A stretch of DNA of 64,000 nucleotides from Bacillus sp. N1-1 (GTDB taxonomy: Bacteria > Bacillota > Bacilli > Bacillales > Guptibacillaceae). Each line of letters opens with the position of its first letter. Position 1 is the stretch's first letter. The DNA lies in NCBI RefSeq assembly GCF_009818105.1, contig NZ_CP046564.1:1550001-1614000 (forward strand), read 5' to 3'. Below are positions 8,735-17,078 of this stretch, one piece after another. The notes beneath the pieces are model-generated. The model saw only the letters and a list, made by a program, of their open reading frames with translations, was not told where the DNA came from and did not search any database. The position numbers were made by a program, and so were the translations under genes.

Positions 8735-9463
8735 ATGCTTACGGAATTATTTAAGAAGTCCAGACATACTGTCGTTCTTACAGGTGCAGGAATGAGTACA
8801 GAAAGCGGTTTGCCTGACTTTCGATCTGCGCTTGATGGCATGTGGAACGAGGTGGACCCACTCCAGCTTGCAAGCCGAGACGCGATGCAGTACGAACGTA
8901 ATATGTTTGTTCGTTTTTATAAACAGCGCATAAAAAAGTTGAAAGAGGCTTCTCCTCATACCGGATATTTTCATCTTGCCGAATGGGAGCGTAGTGGAGA
9001 GATCGGATCAATTTTGACTCAAAATGTTGATGGGTTCCATCAGTTAGCGGGGAGCCGAAATGTTGCAGAATTGCATGGATCGTTAAGAGTCATGTACTGT
9101 GATGATTGTGGTGAAAAATCTTCTAGTGACGGGTATTTAGATGATGTTTTAGCATGCAAATGCGGTGGTTTTAATCGGCCTGGAGTTGTACTATTCGGTG
9201 AACCATTGCCGCTAAACGCCATTCACCAGGCAAAAATAGAAGCAAAAAAAGCGGATTTATTTATTATTCTCGGCTCTTCTCTTCAAGTAGCTCCAGCAAA
9301 TGTTTTTCCTATGGAGGCGAAGCGAAACGGAGCTAAGCTTGTCATTGTGAACGAGGAAGAAACGGATTATGACAAAGTAGCAGATCTCGTGATACATGAT
9401 AAAATAGGAAATGTATTGGCGGATCTAGCGGCAGGTAAAGCACTATCGGATAAAAGAAAATAG
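8735..9463 (+). CDS. Sir2-family NAD-dependent protein deacylase (sirtuin)
   Basis: Cytosolic enzyme that removes acetyl or other acyl groups from protein lysines using NAD, giving nicotinamide and O-acyl-ADP-ribose. The 242-residue product shows the NAD-binding GAGMSTESGLPDFRS, the TQNVDG motif, the catalytic histidine in ELHGS, and a structural zinc site made of CDDC and CKC. Length and motifs match the Bacillus YhdZ/SrtN type. The in-frame ATG at 8717 has no ribosome site, whereas GGTGAT lies before the ATG at 8735 and the sequence then aligns with known N-termini, so 8735 is preferred. It is a single-gene unit closed by a terminator. Confidence 0.9.
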   Translation: MLTELFKKSRHTVVLTGAGMSTESGLPDFRSALDGMWNEVDPLQLASRDAMQYERNMFVRFYKQRIKKLKEASPHTGYFHLAEWERSGEIGSILTQNVDGFHQLAGSRNVAELHGSLRVMYCDDCGEKSSSDGYLDDVLACKCGGFNRPGVVLFGEPLPLNAIHQAKIEAKKADLFIILGSSLQVAPANVFPMEAKRNGAKLVIVNEEETDYDKVADLVIHDKIGNVLADLAAGKALSDKRK

Positions 9464-9468
9464 AGTAA

Positions 9469-9498
9469 AAAATACCGACGCGTGTCGGTATTTTTTTT
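9469..9498 (+). terminator. Rho-independent terminator after the sirtuin gene
   Basis: An 11-bp perfect stem (AAAATACCGAC arm) with loop GCGT is followed by a run of eight T. Confidence 0.92.
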
Positions 9499-9563
9499 GG
9501 TGGGATTCCCTCTATTTTTTAAACTTTAGAAATAGTAAGATAAGATGAGGAAGGAGTTGGGAA

Positions 9564-10034
9564 ATGGTGATTAACCTAGTACCAATGAATGAATTTGATT
9601 TCAACCAATTTTTAGACACTTCAATTGATAACTATGCTAAAGAAAAAGTGGCTGCAGGTAACTGGAGAGCGGAGGAAGCCTTTGAGAAATCCAGGCAGGA
9701 ATTTGATCGGTTGTTACCTGAGGGCAGGAATACAGATGGGCATACTCTTTATACAATAGTGGTAGAGGATAGTGAAGAGAAGGTAGGTAGCCTGTGGGTT
9801 AAAACGGACTGGAAAGCAAAAGAAGCGTTCATTTATGAATTTAACGTTTATGACGAGAAACAAGGAAATGGTTTTGGAACGGAAGCGATAAGCGTCCTTG
9901 AAAGGATCTTAACAGAACAAGGAATTACAGGACTGTCACTTCATGTTTTTGCTCATAATAAACAAGCCATTCGTTTATATGAACGTCTAGGATTTGAAAC
10001 AACGAATATTAATATGAAGAAGATATTGAAATGA
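9564..10034 (+). CDS. GNAT-family N-acetyltransferase
   Basis: A 156-residue acetyl-CoA-dependent acyltransferase. The core shows the usual GNAT order: strand EAFIYEFNVYDE, then the acetyl-CoA pyrophosphate loop in KQGNGFGTEAI (a Q/G-x-G-x-G/A type), then AHNKQAIRLYERLGFE, which is the common motif B. The substrate (protein, antibiotic or small amine) cannot be told. The start is supported by GGAAGGAG seven bases upstream. The LOG-family gene follows 31 bp downstream with its own ribosome site, so the two may be co-transcribed. Confidence 0.85.
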   Translation: MVINLVPMNEFDFNQFLDTSIDNYAKEKVAAGNWRAEEAFEKSRQEFDRLLPEGRNTDGHTLYTIVVEDSEEKVGSLWVKTDWKAKEAFIYEFNVYDEKQGNGFGTEAISVLERILTEQGITGLSLHVFAHNKQAIRLYERLGFETTNINMKKILK

Positions 10035-10065
10035 TGGTGTAAAAGGTAGAGAGGAGGATGAAAAG

Positions 10066-10662
10066 GTGAATGATTTGAAGAGAATAACGGTTTTTTGTGG
10101 ATCAAGTAATAACGTTGATCAGGAATATTTTAAGGCAGTGGAAGAACTGGGAGCTGTTCTTGCAGAAAAAAATATTGAAGTGATCTACGGTGGCGGGAAC
10201 GTTGGTCTAATGGGCGCGCTTGCCAGAACGGTGCTGAAACATGGCGGTCGAGTAATCGGGATCATCCCACGGAAAATCTATGATAACGTCAGTCATATCG
10301 AGTTATCCGACCTTATCATTGTAGAAACAATGCACGAACGAAAGGCAAAAATGTACGAGTCAGGAGATGCTTTCCTTGCTCTTCCTGGTGGGATCGGGAC
10401 GCTCGAAGAATTAACGGAAATCTTCACGTGGTATCAGCTGGAGTATCATAATAAGCCAATTGGGCTTTTAAATACAAAAGGGTATTATGATCCTTTTTAT
10501 AGCATGCTTGAACATATGGTGAAGGAAGGCTTTCTCCATAAGCGCTATATGGAACCTTTGCTAACGGAAGAAAGTCCTAAAAGATTAGTTGAAAACATCC
10601 GTTCACACTCTGTTCCATTAATGAATAAGTGGAAGCAAGATGATATCGGCGATCGCATTTAA
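10066..10662 (+). CDS. LOG-family protein (nucleoside 5'-monophosphate phosphoribohydrolase-like)
   Basis: Members of the LONELY GUY/TIGR00730 family cleave N6-modified or ordinary nucleoside monophosphates to the free base and ribose 5-phosphate; in Bacillus the physiological role is unsettled. The 198-residue protein has a Rossmann-like N-terminus (VFCGSS), YGGGNVGLMG, and the diagnostic PGGIGTLEELTE. It starts with GTG at 10066 behind GAGAGGAGG. It is often misnamed lysine decarboxylase in databases; the motif argues against that. It ends at a terminator whose stem begins within the stop codon. Confidence 0.88.
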   Translation: MNDLKRITVFCGSSNNVDQEYFKAVEELGAVLAEKNIEVIYGGGNVGLMGALARTVLKHGGRVIGIIPRKIYDNVSHIELSDLIIVETMHERKAKMYESGDAFLALPGGIGTLEELTEIFTWYQLEYHNKPIGLLNTKGYYDPFYSMLEHMVKEGFLHKRYMEPLLTEESPKRLVENIRSHSVPLMNKWKQDDIGDRI

Positions 10663-10687
10663 ATACCGGAGAATCCGGTATTTTTTT
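10661..10687 (+). terminator. Rho-independent terminator after the LOG gene
   Basis: A 10-bp perfect stem (AAATACCGGA arm) with loop GAA is followed by a run of T; it overlaps the stop codon of the gene. Confidence 0.92.
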
Positions 10688-10827
10688 GTTGAATTCTATC
10701 ATTAAGTTAAACAATGTGCGTGATTAATTGATGGAATATTCAGAAACAAGAAGGGTTTTTAACTGTGAGAATGGAACTATACATACGCTACTTAAACTCA
10801 AGTTAAAAAGAAAATGGAGGGTTTAAC

Positions 10828-12381
10828 ATGTATGGTACGATCGGTTCTTTATTTCTTCAAACGGTAAAAAAGTATGGTAAGGAAGAAGCGCTTGTGGATG
10901 TCGACCGGGACATCAGGTGGTCTTATGATGAATGGAACATAGAGGTGAACCGGCTTTCAAACGCCCTTCTAGATGCGGGAGTAAAAAAAGGCGATCGCGT
11001 ATCCACTTTTTTATTCAATACGATAGAATTAGCGACCTTATTTTTCTCATGTGCAAAGATAGGGGCTGTGTTAAATCCTATTAATTTTCGATTGAAATCA
11101 AATGAAATCGCTTACATTATTGAGGATGCCAAACCGAGTGTTTTCATATTTGAGCCTGCTCTTGGATCGGTCGTTGCAGAGGTTCAAGAACGATATCCGG
11201 ATGTATCGTTCTGGTCAACAGAGGCGGCACCGGACTTTGCTGATAGCTATAATGAACATGTTCGTCTTTCACATAGTGGTGAACCTACGATTGAAGTAGA
11301 TGAAAATGATACGTATGCGATCATGTACACAAGTGGTACCACTGGGCGGCCAAAAGGAGTGATGCATCGCCATCGAAACATGCTTGAACAGAGTATTCTT
11401 TGTGGCGCGTCTCTCAACTTGAAACAGGTGGATCGAGGGCTTGTTGCTGCACCGATGTTTCATTGTGCAGAGCTTCATTGCAACTTTTTACCGAGGGTAC
11501 ATTTTGGAGCTACGAATGTTATTATTCATCATTTTGAACCAAAGAAAGTGCTTCAGGTTATTGAACGGGAAAAAATATCGGTGTTCTTTGCGGCACCTAC
11601 AATGTGGAATATGATTTTACAAGAAGATTATGCAGCATTTGATCGAAGTAGCTTGCGGGTAGGTTTGTATGGTGCTGCACCTATGGCCCCATCACTCGTT
11701 GTTGCAGTCAAAGAAAAGCTGGGGATTAATCTCATTCAAGCATATGGCATGACGGAAATGGGACCTGCAGTGACCTTTCTTGATGAGCATGAGCAATTAA
11801 CAAAAGTGGGATCTGCAGGAAGAGCGGCGCTGAACCATGAGGTAAGAATCGTTAAACCGAATGAAAATGGACCGTCTGAGCCTGATGATGAGCTACCAGC
11901 TGGCGAAGTTGGTGAGATTATTGTGAAAGGACCATGTATGATGATCGGCTATTTTAATCGTCCGGATGCATCAAAGGATGCGATGTATAAAGGCTGGTAC
12001 CATTCTGGTGATCTTGGTTATATGGATGAAGACCGCTATGTCTATGTCTCTGATCGTGTCGATGATATGATCATATCTGGTGGAGAAAACGTCTATCCAA
12101 GAGAAGTAGAAGATGTCCTACATGCGCATGCTGGAGTACTTGACGTTGCGGTACTTGGCGAACCTGATGAAAAGTGGGGAGAAATCGTTACAGCCATCAT
12201 TGTGAAGAAACAGGATTCACTAACTGAAGCTGAATTAGATCGTTACTGCAAAGAGAGTCCAAACCTTGCTACCTATAAACGACCGCGAAAGTATTTGTTC
12301 ATAGAAGAGCTACCTCGGAATGCCAGCGGTAAAATCCAAAAGTTTCGACTTCGTGAGCAATTTCAGGTTAAGTCGAACTAA
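10828..12381 (+). CDS. AMP-dependent acyl-CoA synthetase/ligase
   Basis: Adenylate-forming enzyme that activates a carboxylic acid (probably a fatty or other acyl acid) with ATP and loads it on CoA. At 517 residues it has family length. The P-loop-like motif YTSGTTGRPKGVMH lies near 165-178, YGMTEMGP near 305, the ligand-dependent YHSGDLGYMD in the hinge region, and the catalytic C-terminal lysine context PRNASGKIQK near the end. The chain-length preference cannot be read from sequence. It starts with ATG behind GGAGGG. No beta-oxidation genes lie beside it and it forms a single-gene unit. Confidence 0.9.
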   Translation: MYGTIGSLFLQTVKKYGKEEALVDVDRDIRWSYDEWNIEVNRLSNALLDAGVKKGDRVSTFLFNTIELATLFFSCAKIGAVLNPINFRLKSNEIAYIIEDAKPSVFIFEPALGSVVAEVQERYPDVSFWSTEAAPDFADSYNEHVRLSHSGEPTIEVDENDTYAIMYTSGTTGRPKGVMHRHRNMLEQSILCGASLNLKQVDRGLVAAPMFHCAELHCNFLPRVHFGATNVIIHHFEPKKVLQVIEREKISVFFAAPTMWNMILQEDYAAFDRSSLRVGLYGAAPMAPSLVVAVKEKLGINLIQAYGMTEMGPAVTFLDEHEQLTKVGSAGRAALNHEVRIVKPNENGPSEPDDELPAGEVGEIIVKGPCMMIGYFNRPDASKDAMYKGWYHSGDLGYMDEDRYVYVSDRVDDMIISGGENVYPREVEDVLHAHAGVLDVAVLGEPDEKWGEIVTAIIVKKQDSLTEAELDRYCKESPNLATYKRPRKYLFIEELPRNASGKIQKFRLREQFQVKSN

Positions 12382-12461
12382 CCTTAGGTGAGATCTATGA
12401 ATGAACGATTTGATTCATTGGACATGAAATGATTTTGGACGTTATAATTGGAAATTGCAAG

Positions 12462-12490
12462 AAAAAAGCGGGCATATGCTCGCTTTTTTT
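12462..12490 (+). terminator. Rho-independent terminator after the acyl-CoA ligase gene
   Basis: The stem AAAAAAGCG/CGCTTTTTT, extended by a GGCAT/ATGCT helix, ends in a run of seven T. Confidence 0.88.
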
Positions 12491-12556
12491 CAGTAGTATG
12501 ATTTTCATGAATTTTAAATTGACGTACATACTACTATTGAAAAGGAGGAATGGCGA

Positions 12557-13801
12557 ATGATTAAATTATTTACTGATAGCGATCTTGATGGAACGGCCTG
12601 CGCGATCATAGCAGAACTTGCTTTTGACAAAGAGGCAGACGTGACCCATTGTACATATCGAAATTTAGATGACCGGGTCGAAGGATTTCTACAACAAAAT
12701 AATGGAGATCCAATCTTCATTACTGATTTATCAGTGAACCAACACGTAGAAAAGCTTTTAGATGAACGCTTTCGTGAAGGATCTCACGTTCAAATGATTG
12801 ATCACCATGCGACTGCCATGCACTTTAATGAGTATAAATGGGGGTTGGTGGATCCGGGTGAGAATCAAAAAACGTGTGCTGCGACGCTTTTTTATGATTT
12901 TCTATTGGAAAAAGAAAAGATTGAGCGCCTAGAAAGTCTTGAGACGTTTCTTGAGCTTGTTCGAAAATATGATACATGGGAATGGGAAGAAGAAAATGAA
13001 GTGGATGCGAAACGATTAAATGATCTATTTTCCATCATGGGTAGAGAAACGTTCAAAGCTGAGATGATCAGGCGTTTAACTCGGGAACCTGATTCTTTTA
13101 AATTTAATGATTCTGAGGAAATGATTCTTGATCTGGAAGAACGAAAGATTGAACGGTACATTCATCAGAAGAATCGTCAGCTTGTGCAAATGTTTGTAGA
13201 TGAATATTGTATCGGGCTTGTTCATGCAGAATCGTATCATTCAGAACTTGGAAATGAGTTAAACAAGCGAAATCCTCATCTTGATTTTATTACGATTATT
13301 AATGCGGGAAGCAAACGCTTAGGTTTTCGTACGATTCATGACGAAGCAGATGTTTCAGAGTTTGCCTCACGTTTTGGTGGGGGAGGTCATCCTAAAGCGG
13401 CAGGTTGTGAACTAAATGCTGATACGTTCCGAATTTTTGTGGAACCTTCTTTTGCGCTTAAACCAGTTCGAAAAGATCCGGAACGAAATAAGCTGAATGA
13501 GCGTAACAGTGAAAGCGGCTCTTTCTATGAAAATCATGATGGGAAGATCATTTATATTCGTCCTCGCCGAGAAGATGAGTGGGAAGTGATGTGTCGTGGG
13601 GAAGTGGAAGATATTGTGTTTCACCAGTTCGAAGATGCGGAACGCCATGTGAAACGAACTTACCATGCGTGGCTTCGTTCGGATAAAGCGGTTGTGGAAG
13701 ATTTTGTGAGCATTCTTCCACTAACAAAAGAGCAGATAATGGATCGGTACCATACAATGATTAAAGCGATGCTTTATCAAGAAGAAGACGTTCTTAGTTG
13801 A
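12557..13801 (+). CDS. DHH/DHHA1-family phosphoesterase with C-terminal extension
   Basis: Metal-dependent phosphoesterase of the DHH superfamily (relatives include the oligoribonuclease NrnA, c-di-AMP phosphodiesterases and RecJ). The 414-residue protein carries the first metal motif as DSDLDGT (about 7-13), an ITDLS motif, the DHH signature in MIDHHAT (about 81), and the DHHA1 glycine motif FGGGGHPKAAGC (about 272-284). After about residue 300 there is an extra domain of roughly 110 residues, not part of NrnA (about 313 residues), that I do not recognise. The substrate is probably a short RNA or nucleotide, but this is inference. ATG start behind AAAGGAGG. Confidence 0.83.
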   Translation: MIKLFTDSDLDGTACAIIAELAFDKEADVTHCTYRNLDDRVEGFLQQNNGDPIFITDLSVNQHVEKLLDERFREGSHVQMIDHHATAMHFNEYKWGLVDPGENQKTCAATLFYDFLLEKEKIERLESLETFLELVRKYDTWEWEEENEVDAKRLNDLFSIMGRETFKAEMIRRLTREPDSFKFNDSEEMILDLEERKIERYIHQKNRQLVQMFVDEYCIGLVHAESYHSELGNELNKRNPHLDFITIINAGSKRLGFRTIHDEADVSEFASRFGGGGHPKAAGCELNADTFRIFVEPSFALKPVRKDPERNKLNERNSESGSFYENHDGKIIYIRPRREDEWEVMCRGEVEDIVFHQFEDAERHVKRTYHAWLRSDKAVVEDFVSILPLTKEQIMDRYHTMIKAMLYQEEDVLS

Positions 13802-13813
13802 ACGTCTTCTTTT
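13782..13813 (+). terminator. terminator overlapping the end of the DHH gene
   Basis: A 12-bp perfect stem (AAGAAGACGTTC arm, 6-base loop) spans the stop codon and ends in TTTT. Confidence 0.75.
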
Positions 13814-13916
13814 CATATAGAATTCACCTCGGTTTTATTTCTTTTTGTTTCATTTATTCCTTATGCTTGAAGCATAGAAAGGGGCACCATGGATCGTGTG
13901 TCTAAAGGTAAAATGA

Positions 13917-14069
13917 GTGAAGAAAATAAGAATGGTTTTAATAGTGGCTATATCGAGCTATCTATTTTCAAGAATTCGTCTTCACGAACGTATTCTAAAA
14001 ACAGAAAGTGAAGAAAAATAATGGTGGTTGTTTGCTAAACCGTTTCTTTTTTCAATTACATGGGTATAG
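13917..14069 (+). pseudogene. possible remnant of a tiny membrane-protein gene
   Basis: A GTG at 13917 opens a frame for a short hydrophobic peptide (KKIRMVLIVAISSYLFSRI) that meets TAA at 14019. The same frame then continues with WWLFAKPFLFSITWV to a TAG at 14067. Before it lie AAAGGT and a perfect 7-bp dyad (TATGCTTGAAGCATA, 13862-13876). The coherent hydrophobic reading across the stop suggests a decayed or mis-sequenced small gene (CAA to TAA would do), but chance cannot be excluded. Apart from this the 338-bp stretch 13802-14139 shows no gene. Confidence 0.2.
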
Positions 14070-14139
14070 TCTTATACATGCCCATGGCACTCAACCATAG
14101 CGTTGCGATCATGCATTATGGGTGTGAAAGGAGAAAACA

Positions 14140-14343
14140 GTGAAGCGAATCATGTTTAACAATCGCTACTCGCAAGTCCTCTACCAGACACAGAAAGCCA
14201 GGGCACGATGCATAAAGTTAGAGAAAAGACCGTACATCAGGACGATCGCGACTATAACTGGATTCTCAGAAGAAGAGATCTTAGAATCTCTTGAATTTGG
14301 TGATGTCGACTACATCATGAAGATGCGTTTGCACTATAGCTAG
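14140..14343 (+). CDS. 67-residue protein resembling sigma-factor region 3
   Basis: Small basic protein with GTG start; AAAGGAG lies six bases upstream, so translation is likely. Its second half, RPYIRTIATITGFSEEEIL followed by ESLEFG, fits the helix-turn-helix of sigma region 3 in the SigB/SigF/SigG group (pattern R-x-P-x-I-x-x-I-A-x(3)-G-x-S-E-E-E). Regions 2 and 4, needed for core binding and promoter recognition, are missing, and no remnants of them were found on either side. It could be a stand-alone DNA-binding mini-protein, a regulator of sigma use, or the relic of a sigma gene. The region downstream folds into two hairpins ending in a terminator. Confidence 0.6.
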   Translation: MKRIMFNNRYSQVLYQTQKARARCIKLEKRPYIRTIATITGFSEEEILESLEFGDVDYIMKMRLHYS

Positions 14344-14383
14344 ACGCGACGTTATGCGTTGTAGCGCCATTAGGGCATGCCAC

Positions 14384-14411
14384 CTCTTTGTTGAACCGTG
14401 TTCAAAAAGAG
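14384..14411 (+). other. hairpin in the 3' region of the sigma-region-3-like gene
   Basis: CTCTTTGTTGAAC pairs with GTTCAAAAAGAG as a 12-bp stem with one bulged G and a CGT loop, 40 bp beyond the stop codon. No T tract follows it. Together with the terminator 27 bp further on it makes a structured 3' region or small RNA of about 125 nt. Confidence 0.4.
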
Positions 14412-14437
14412 AGCAGCTACTCATCTATAATTTTGGA

Positions 14438-14469
14438 GGCTGATTATCTCTAAATAGTCGGCTTTTTTT
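14438..14469 (+). terminator. terminator with wobble-rich stem
   Basis: GGCTGATTAT can pair with ATAGTCGGCT over 10 bp (three G-U pairs), followed by seven T. It separates the small regulator gene from the yknW operon. Confidence 0.6.
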
Positions 14470-14519
14470 GATGGATAGAAAGTGAATTTATCTATTAAAT
14501 TAACTTTTTTTCAAAATCA

Positions 14520-14546
14520 TGGAACCTTATTCTTGCGAGAGTCGTA
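14520..14546 (+). promoter_or_regulatory. predicted SigW-type (ECF) promoter of yknWXYZ
   Basis: TGGAACCTT (-35, from 14520) and CGTA (-10, 14543-14546) with a 17-bp spacer match the SigW consensus TGAAAC-N16/17-CGTA, including the AAC core and the following CTT. In B. subtilis the same operon belongs to the SigW regulon. It places the transcript start about 20-30 bp before the yknW start. Confidence 0.72.
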
Positions 14547-14583
14547 GATAGAGGTGACATTATTTTGAAAGGTTGTGTACATA

Positions 14584-15264
14584 GTGAATGACATTCATGA
14601 AGAAACAAGTAAAGCAGAGAACCCATCGTTAGTAGGGATGATTTGGAGTCCTGGTGAACAGTTTGCCAACATGCGCTCGAACCCGAAAGTATGGTTGCCT
14701 CTGATCGTTGTAACTGTGCTTTCATTAATCGGCGGCTGGTTAATGGTGATTGGACCTGGATTTGAAGAGCAGTTTGCAACAGCGGAGTTAGAGGGCGAGA
14801 ACATTGACGGCATTATCTTATTTTCAAAGATTACAACGGTTGTTTTTTCTGCCATTGGGCCGATTCTAGGTATTCTATTCTCAAGCTTTATTTTTTGGCT
14901 TATTAATAAGGCAACAAGTTCAGAAGCTACGTTTAAGCAATTTTTCTCTATGAATTCCTATATTGGGTTCATTAGTGCAATTGGTTTAGTTCTAAATGGC
15001 ATTCTCCTAGCACTATTAGGAGGGTCACCAGGAAAACTTTATACGAGCCTGGGCGCATTAGTTAATTCAGAAAGCTCAATTGGTGCTTTTCTTAATGGTA
15101 TTGAGATTTTTGGGCTGTGGACAATTATTTTAACAGCCATAGGACTTAGAGTGACTGCCAGGTGGCCTAAAGGACTTGCGTGGACAATTGCGATTATTTT
15201 CCTAGTCTTTACGATAGGGGCAGCAGCAGTTGGTAGTATGATGAATAATATGTCGGGAATGTAA
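14584..15264 (+). CDS. yknW: YknW, Yip1-family membrane component of a toxin-export complex
   Basis: Integral membrane protein of the Yip1 family with about five hydrophobic helices. In B. subtilis YknW interacts with the YknXYZ exporter, helps its assembly and contributes to protection against the SdpC toxin. The length (226 residues from GTG 14584; 229 from GTG 14575) is close to the B. subtilis protein (about 231). AAAGG lies 11 bases before the GTG at 14584 but only two before 14575, so the later one is preferred with some doubt. It is first in a tight four-gene operon; yknX starts three bases after its stop. Confidence 0.83.
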   Translation: MNDIHEETSKAENPSLVGMIWSPGEQFANMRSNPKVWLPLIVVTVLSLIGGWLMVIGPGFEEQFATAELEGENIDGIILFSKITTVVFSAIGPILGILFSSFIFWLINKATSSEATFKQFFSMNSYIGFISAIGLVLNGILLALLGGSPGKLYTSLGALVNSESSIGAFLNGIEIFGLWTIILTAIGLRVTARWPKGLAWTIAIIFLVFTIGAAAVGSMMNNMSGM

Positions 15265-15267
15265 GGC

Positions 15268-16389
15268 ATGAAGAAAAAGATTTGGATCACCATAGCGGTT
15301 GTTATCATACTTACTCTCGTTGTAGGGGTAAATATTTATCGAACCTATGCCGACAGTACAGCGAATGTAAAAACAGAAACAGCTAAATTCGAAGAAATTA
15401 ATTCCACTGTTATGACGCCTGGAACGTTGGCGATGGCTGATGAAAGCACAATTTATCAGGATTCTAGCAAAGGCGAGCTGAAAGAAATTCTTGTTAATGA
15501 AGGAGACTCTGTAAAAAAAGGAGATCCAGTTGTTAGCTATAAGAACAAAGATTTAGAAATGGAGAAGGAACAAAACGAGATCAACATTGAGTCGCTTTAT
15601 CTTCGGATCAATTCACTGGATAAACAAGAGAAGCGTCTGAAAGAGAAGAAAAACGATTTAGCAGATGATGTTGGAGAAGAAGAAGCAGAAGAAACGATGG
15701 AAGCTGAAATCGAACAAGTGAAAATGGACAAGCGGATGGCCAATCTTGATTTACGTCAGGCATTATTGCAGCGAGATCGATTAAAGCAGAAGATAAGTGA
15801 CCTTGAAGAAAAAAGCGAAATTAGCGGTGTTGTACTAGAAGCAAATGATTCAAGTGCCCCACAGTCAACTCAGATGGAGAAACCGATCATGCGGATTGGA
15901 AGCATGGAAAATCTCATCATAGAAGGAACGCTTTCCGAATACGATACGTTGAACATTGAAGCTGGTCAAAAGGTAACGATTACGACAGATGTGCTCCCTG
16001 ACGAAAAGTGGGAAGCAGAAGTAATGGAAGTAGGTTATTTACCACAAGCCTCTTCACCTGAGGCTAATACGTCGGCCGTGCAATATCCCGTTTCTGTTAA
16101 ATTTAACAACCCCGAAGACGTTTCATTAAAACCTGGGTTTCAAATGATTATTGAGATTGAAACAGAGTCACATGAAGCTTTAACCGTACCTTTAGAAGCG
16201 GTGCAACAAGATGGAGATGAATCCTTTGTATTTGTTGTAGAAGATGGGAAGGCAGTTAACCGTCAAATTGAAACAGGTTCTTCTACTACAAAACGCATTG
16301 AAGTAACAAAAGGATTATCTGAGAAAGCTCAAGTTGTGGTGGAAGCTCCTGATCATCTCAAGGATAAGATGGAAGTGACCGTGCAATGA
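15268..16389 (+). CDS. yknX: YknX, membrane-fusion (MacA/HlyD-like) subunit
   Basis: Periplasmic-adaptor-type subunit of a MacAB-like ABC exporter; in Gram-positives it projects outside the membrane. The 373-residue protein has an N-terminal membrane anchor (about 5-26), a split lipoyl/barrel-sandwich domain (EILVNEGDSVKKGDPVVSY about 70-90; GVVLEANDSS about 190), a coiled-coil hairpin rich in Glu and Lys between them (about 95-185) and beta-barrel domains to the end. It starts three bases after the yknW stop with little ribosome site of its own, implying translational coupling. The stop overlaps the yknY start (ATGA). Confidence 0.88.
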   Translation: MKKKIWITIAVVIILTLVVGVNIYRTYADSTANVKTETAKFEEINSTVMTPGTLAMADESTIYQDSSKGELKEILVNEGDSVKKGDPVVSYKNKDLEMEKEQNEINIESLYLRINSLDKQEKRLKEKKNDLADDVGEEEAEETMEAEIEQVKMDKRMANLDLRQALLQRDRLKQKISDLEEKSEISGVVLEANDSSAPQSTQMEKPIMRIGSMENLIIEGTLSEYDTLNIEAGQKVTITTDVLPDEKWEAEVMEVGYLPQASSPEANTSAVQYPVSVKFNNPEDVSLKPGFQMIIEIETESHEALTVPLEAVQQDGDESFVFVVEDGKAVNRQIETGSSTTKRIEVTKGLSEKAQVVVEAPDHLKDKMEVTVQ

Positions 16390-17078
16390 TCCAACTTGAG
16401 GAGATAACAAAAAGCTATACACTAGGCAAGGAAGCAGTGAACGTGCTGAGAGGAATAAGTCTTCAAATTAAAAGCGGGGAATTTGTCGCGATTATGGGTC
16501 CGTCAGGGTCAGGTAAATCAACCTTAATGAATATTATTGGTTGTCTTGATCGGCCGACTACAGGTTCTTACTTTTTAAATGAAGAAGATGTTTCTCAACA
16601 TAAAGATCATGAGTTAGCAAAAGTTCGAAATCAATCGATTGGATTTGTGTTTCAACAGTTTCAACTGTTACCAAGGTTAACTGCGCTAAAGAATGTGGAG
16701 CTTCCTATGGTTTATGCTGGTGCCTCTAAACAAGAGCGTGAAGAACGCGCCCGAGACGCTTTAGCAAAAGTTGGCTTACAGGATCGAGTGGGGCACCTTC
16801 CAAATGAGCTTTCAGGAGGTCAAAAGCAACGAGTCGCGATTGCGAGGGCACTTGTGAATGATCCATCGCTTATTCTTGCTGACGAGCCCACTGGTGCCCT
16901 TGATACCGCAACAAGTGTAGCCATTATGGATTTATTTGTTCAACTTAATCAGGAGGGAACCACAATTGTTGTTGTGACGCATGAACCAGAAGTAGCTGAA
17001 TACGCCAATCGAGTGATATACGTAAGAGATGGCTTACTTGGCAAGAACCCTTTGGAGAAAGGGGGACAAACGCGGTGA
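16386..17078 (+). CDS. yknY: YknY, ABC transporter ATP-binding subunit (MacB/LolD type)
   Basis: Cytoplasmic ATPase that powers the YknXYZ exporter. Its 230 residues hold Walker A GPSGSGKST (about 39-47), the Q-loop in FVFQQFQLLPRLT, signature LSGGQKQRVAIARAL (about 140), Walker B LILADEPTGALD and the switch histidine in VVVTHE, so it is complete and should be active. Start and stop overlap both neighbours by four bases. Confidence 0.92.
   Translation: MIQLEEITKSYTLGKEAVNVLRGISLQIKSGEFVAIMGPSGSGKSTLMNIIGCLDRPTTGSYFLNEEDVSQHKDHELAKVRNQSIGFVFQQFQLLPRLTALKNVELPMVYAGASKQEREERARDALAKVGLQDRVGHLPNELSGGQKQRVAIARALVNDPSLILADEPTGALDTATSVAIMDLFVQLNQEGTTIVVVTHEPEVAEYANRVIYVRDGLLGKNPLEKGGQTR

Noticed and set aside
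12403..12425. AATGAA-N8-TTCATT as a FadR box linked to the acyl-CoA ligase
   Set aside because: The spacing is wrong for the Bacillus FadR site and it lies downstream of the gene.
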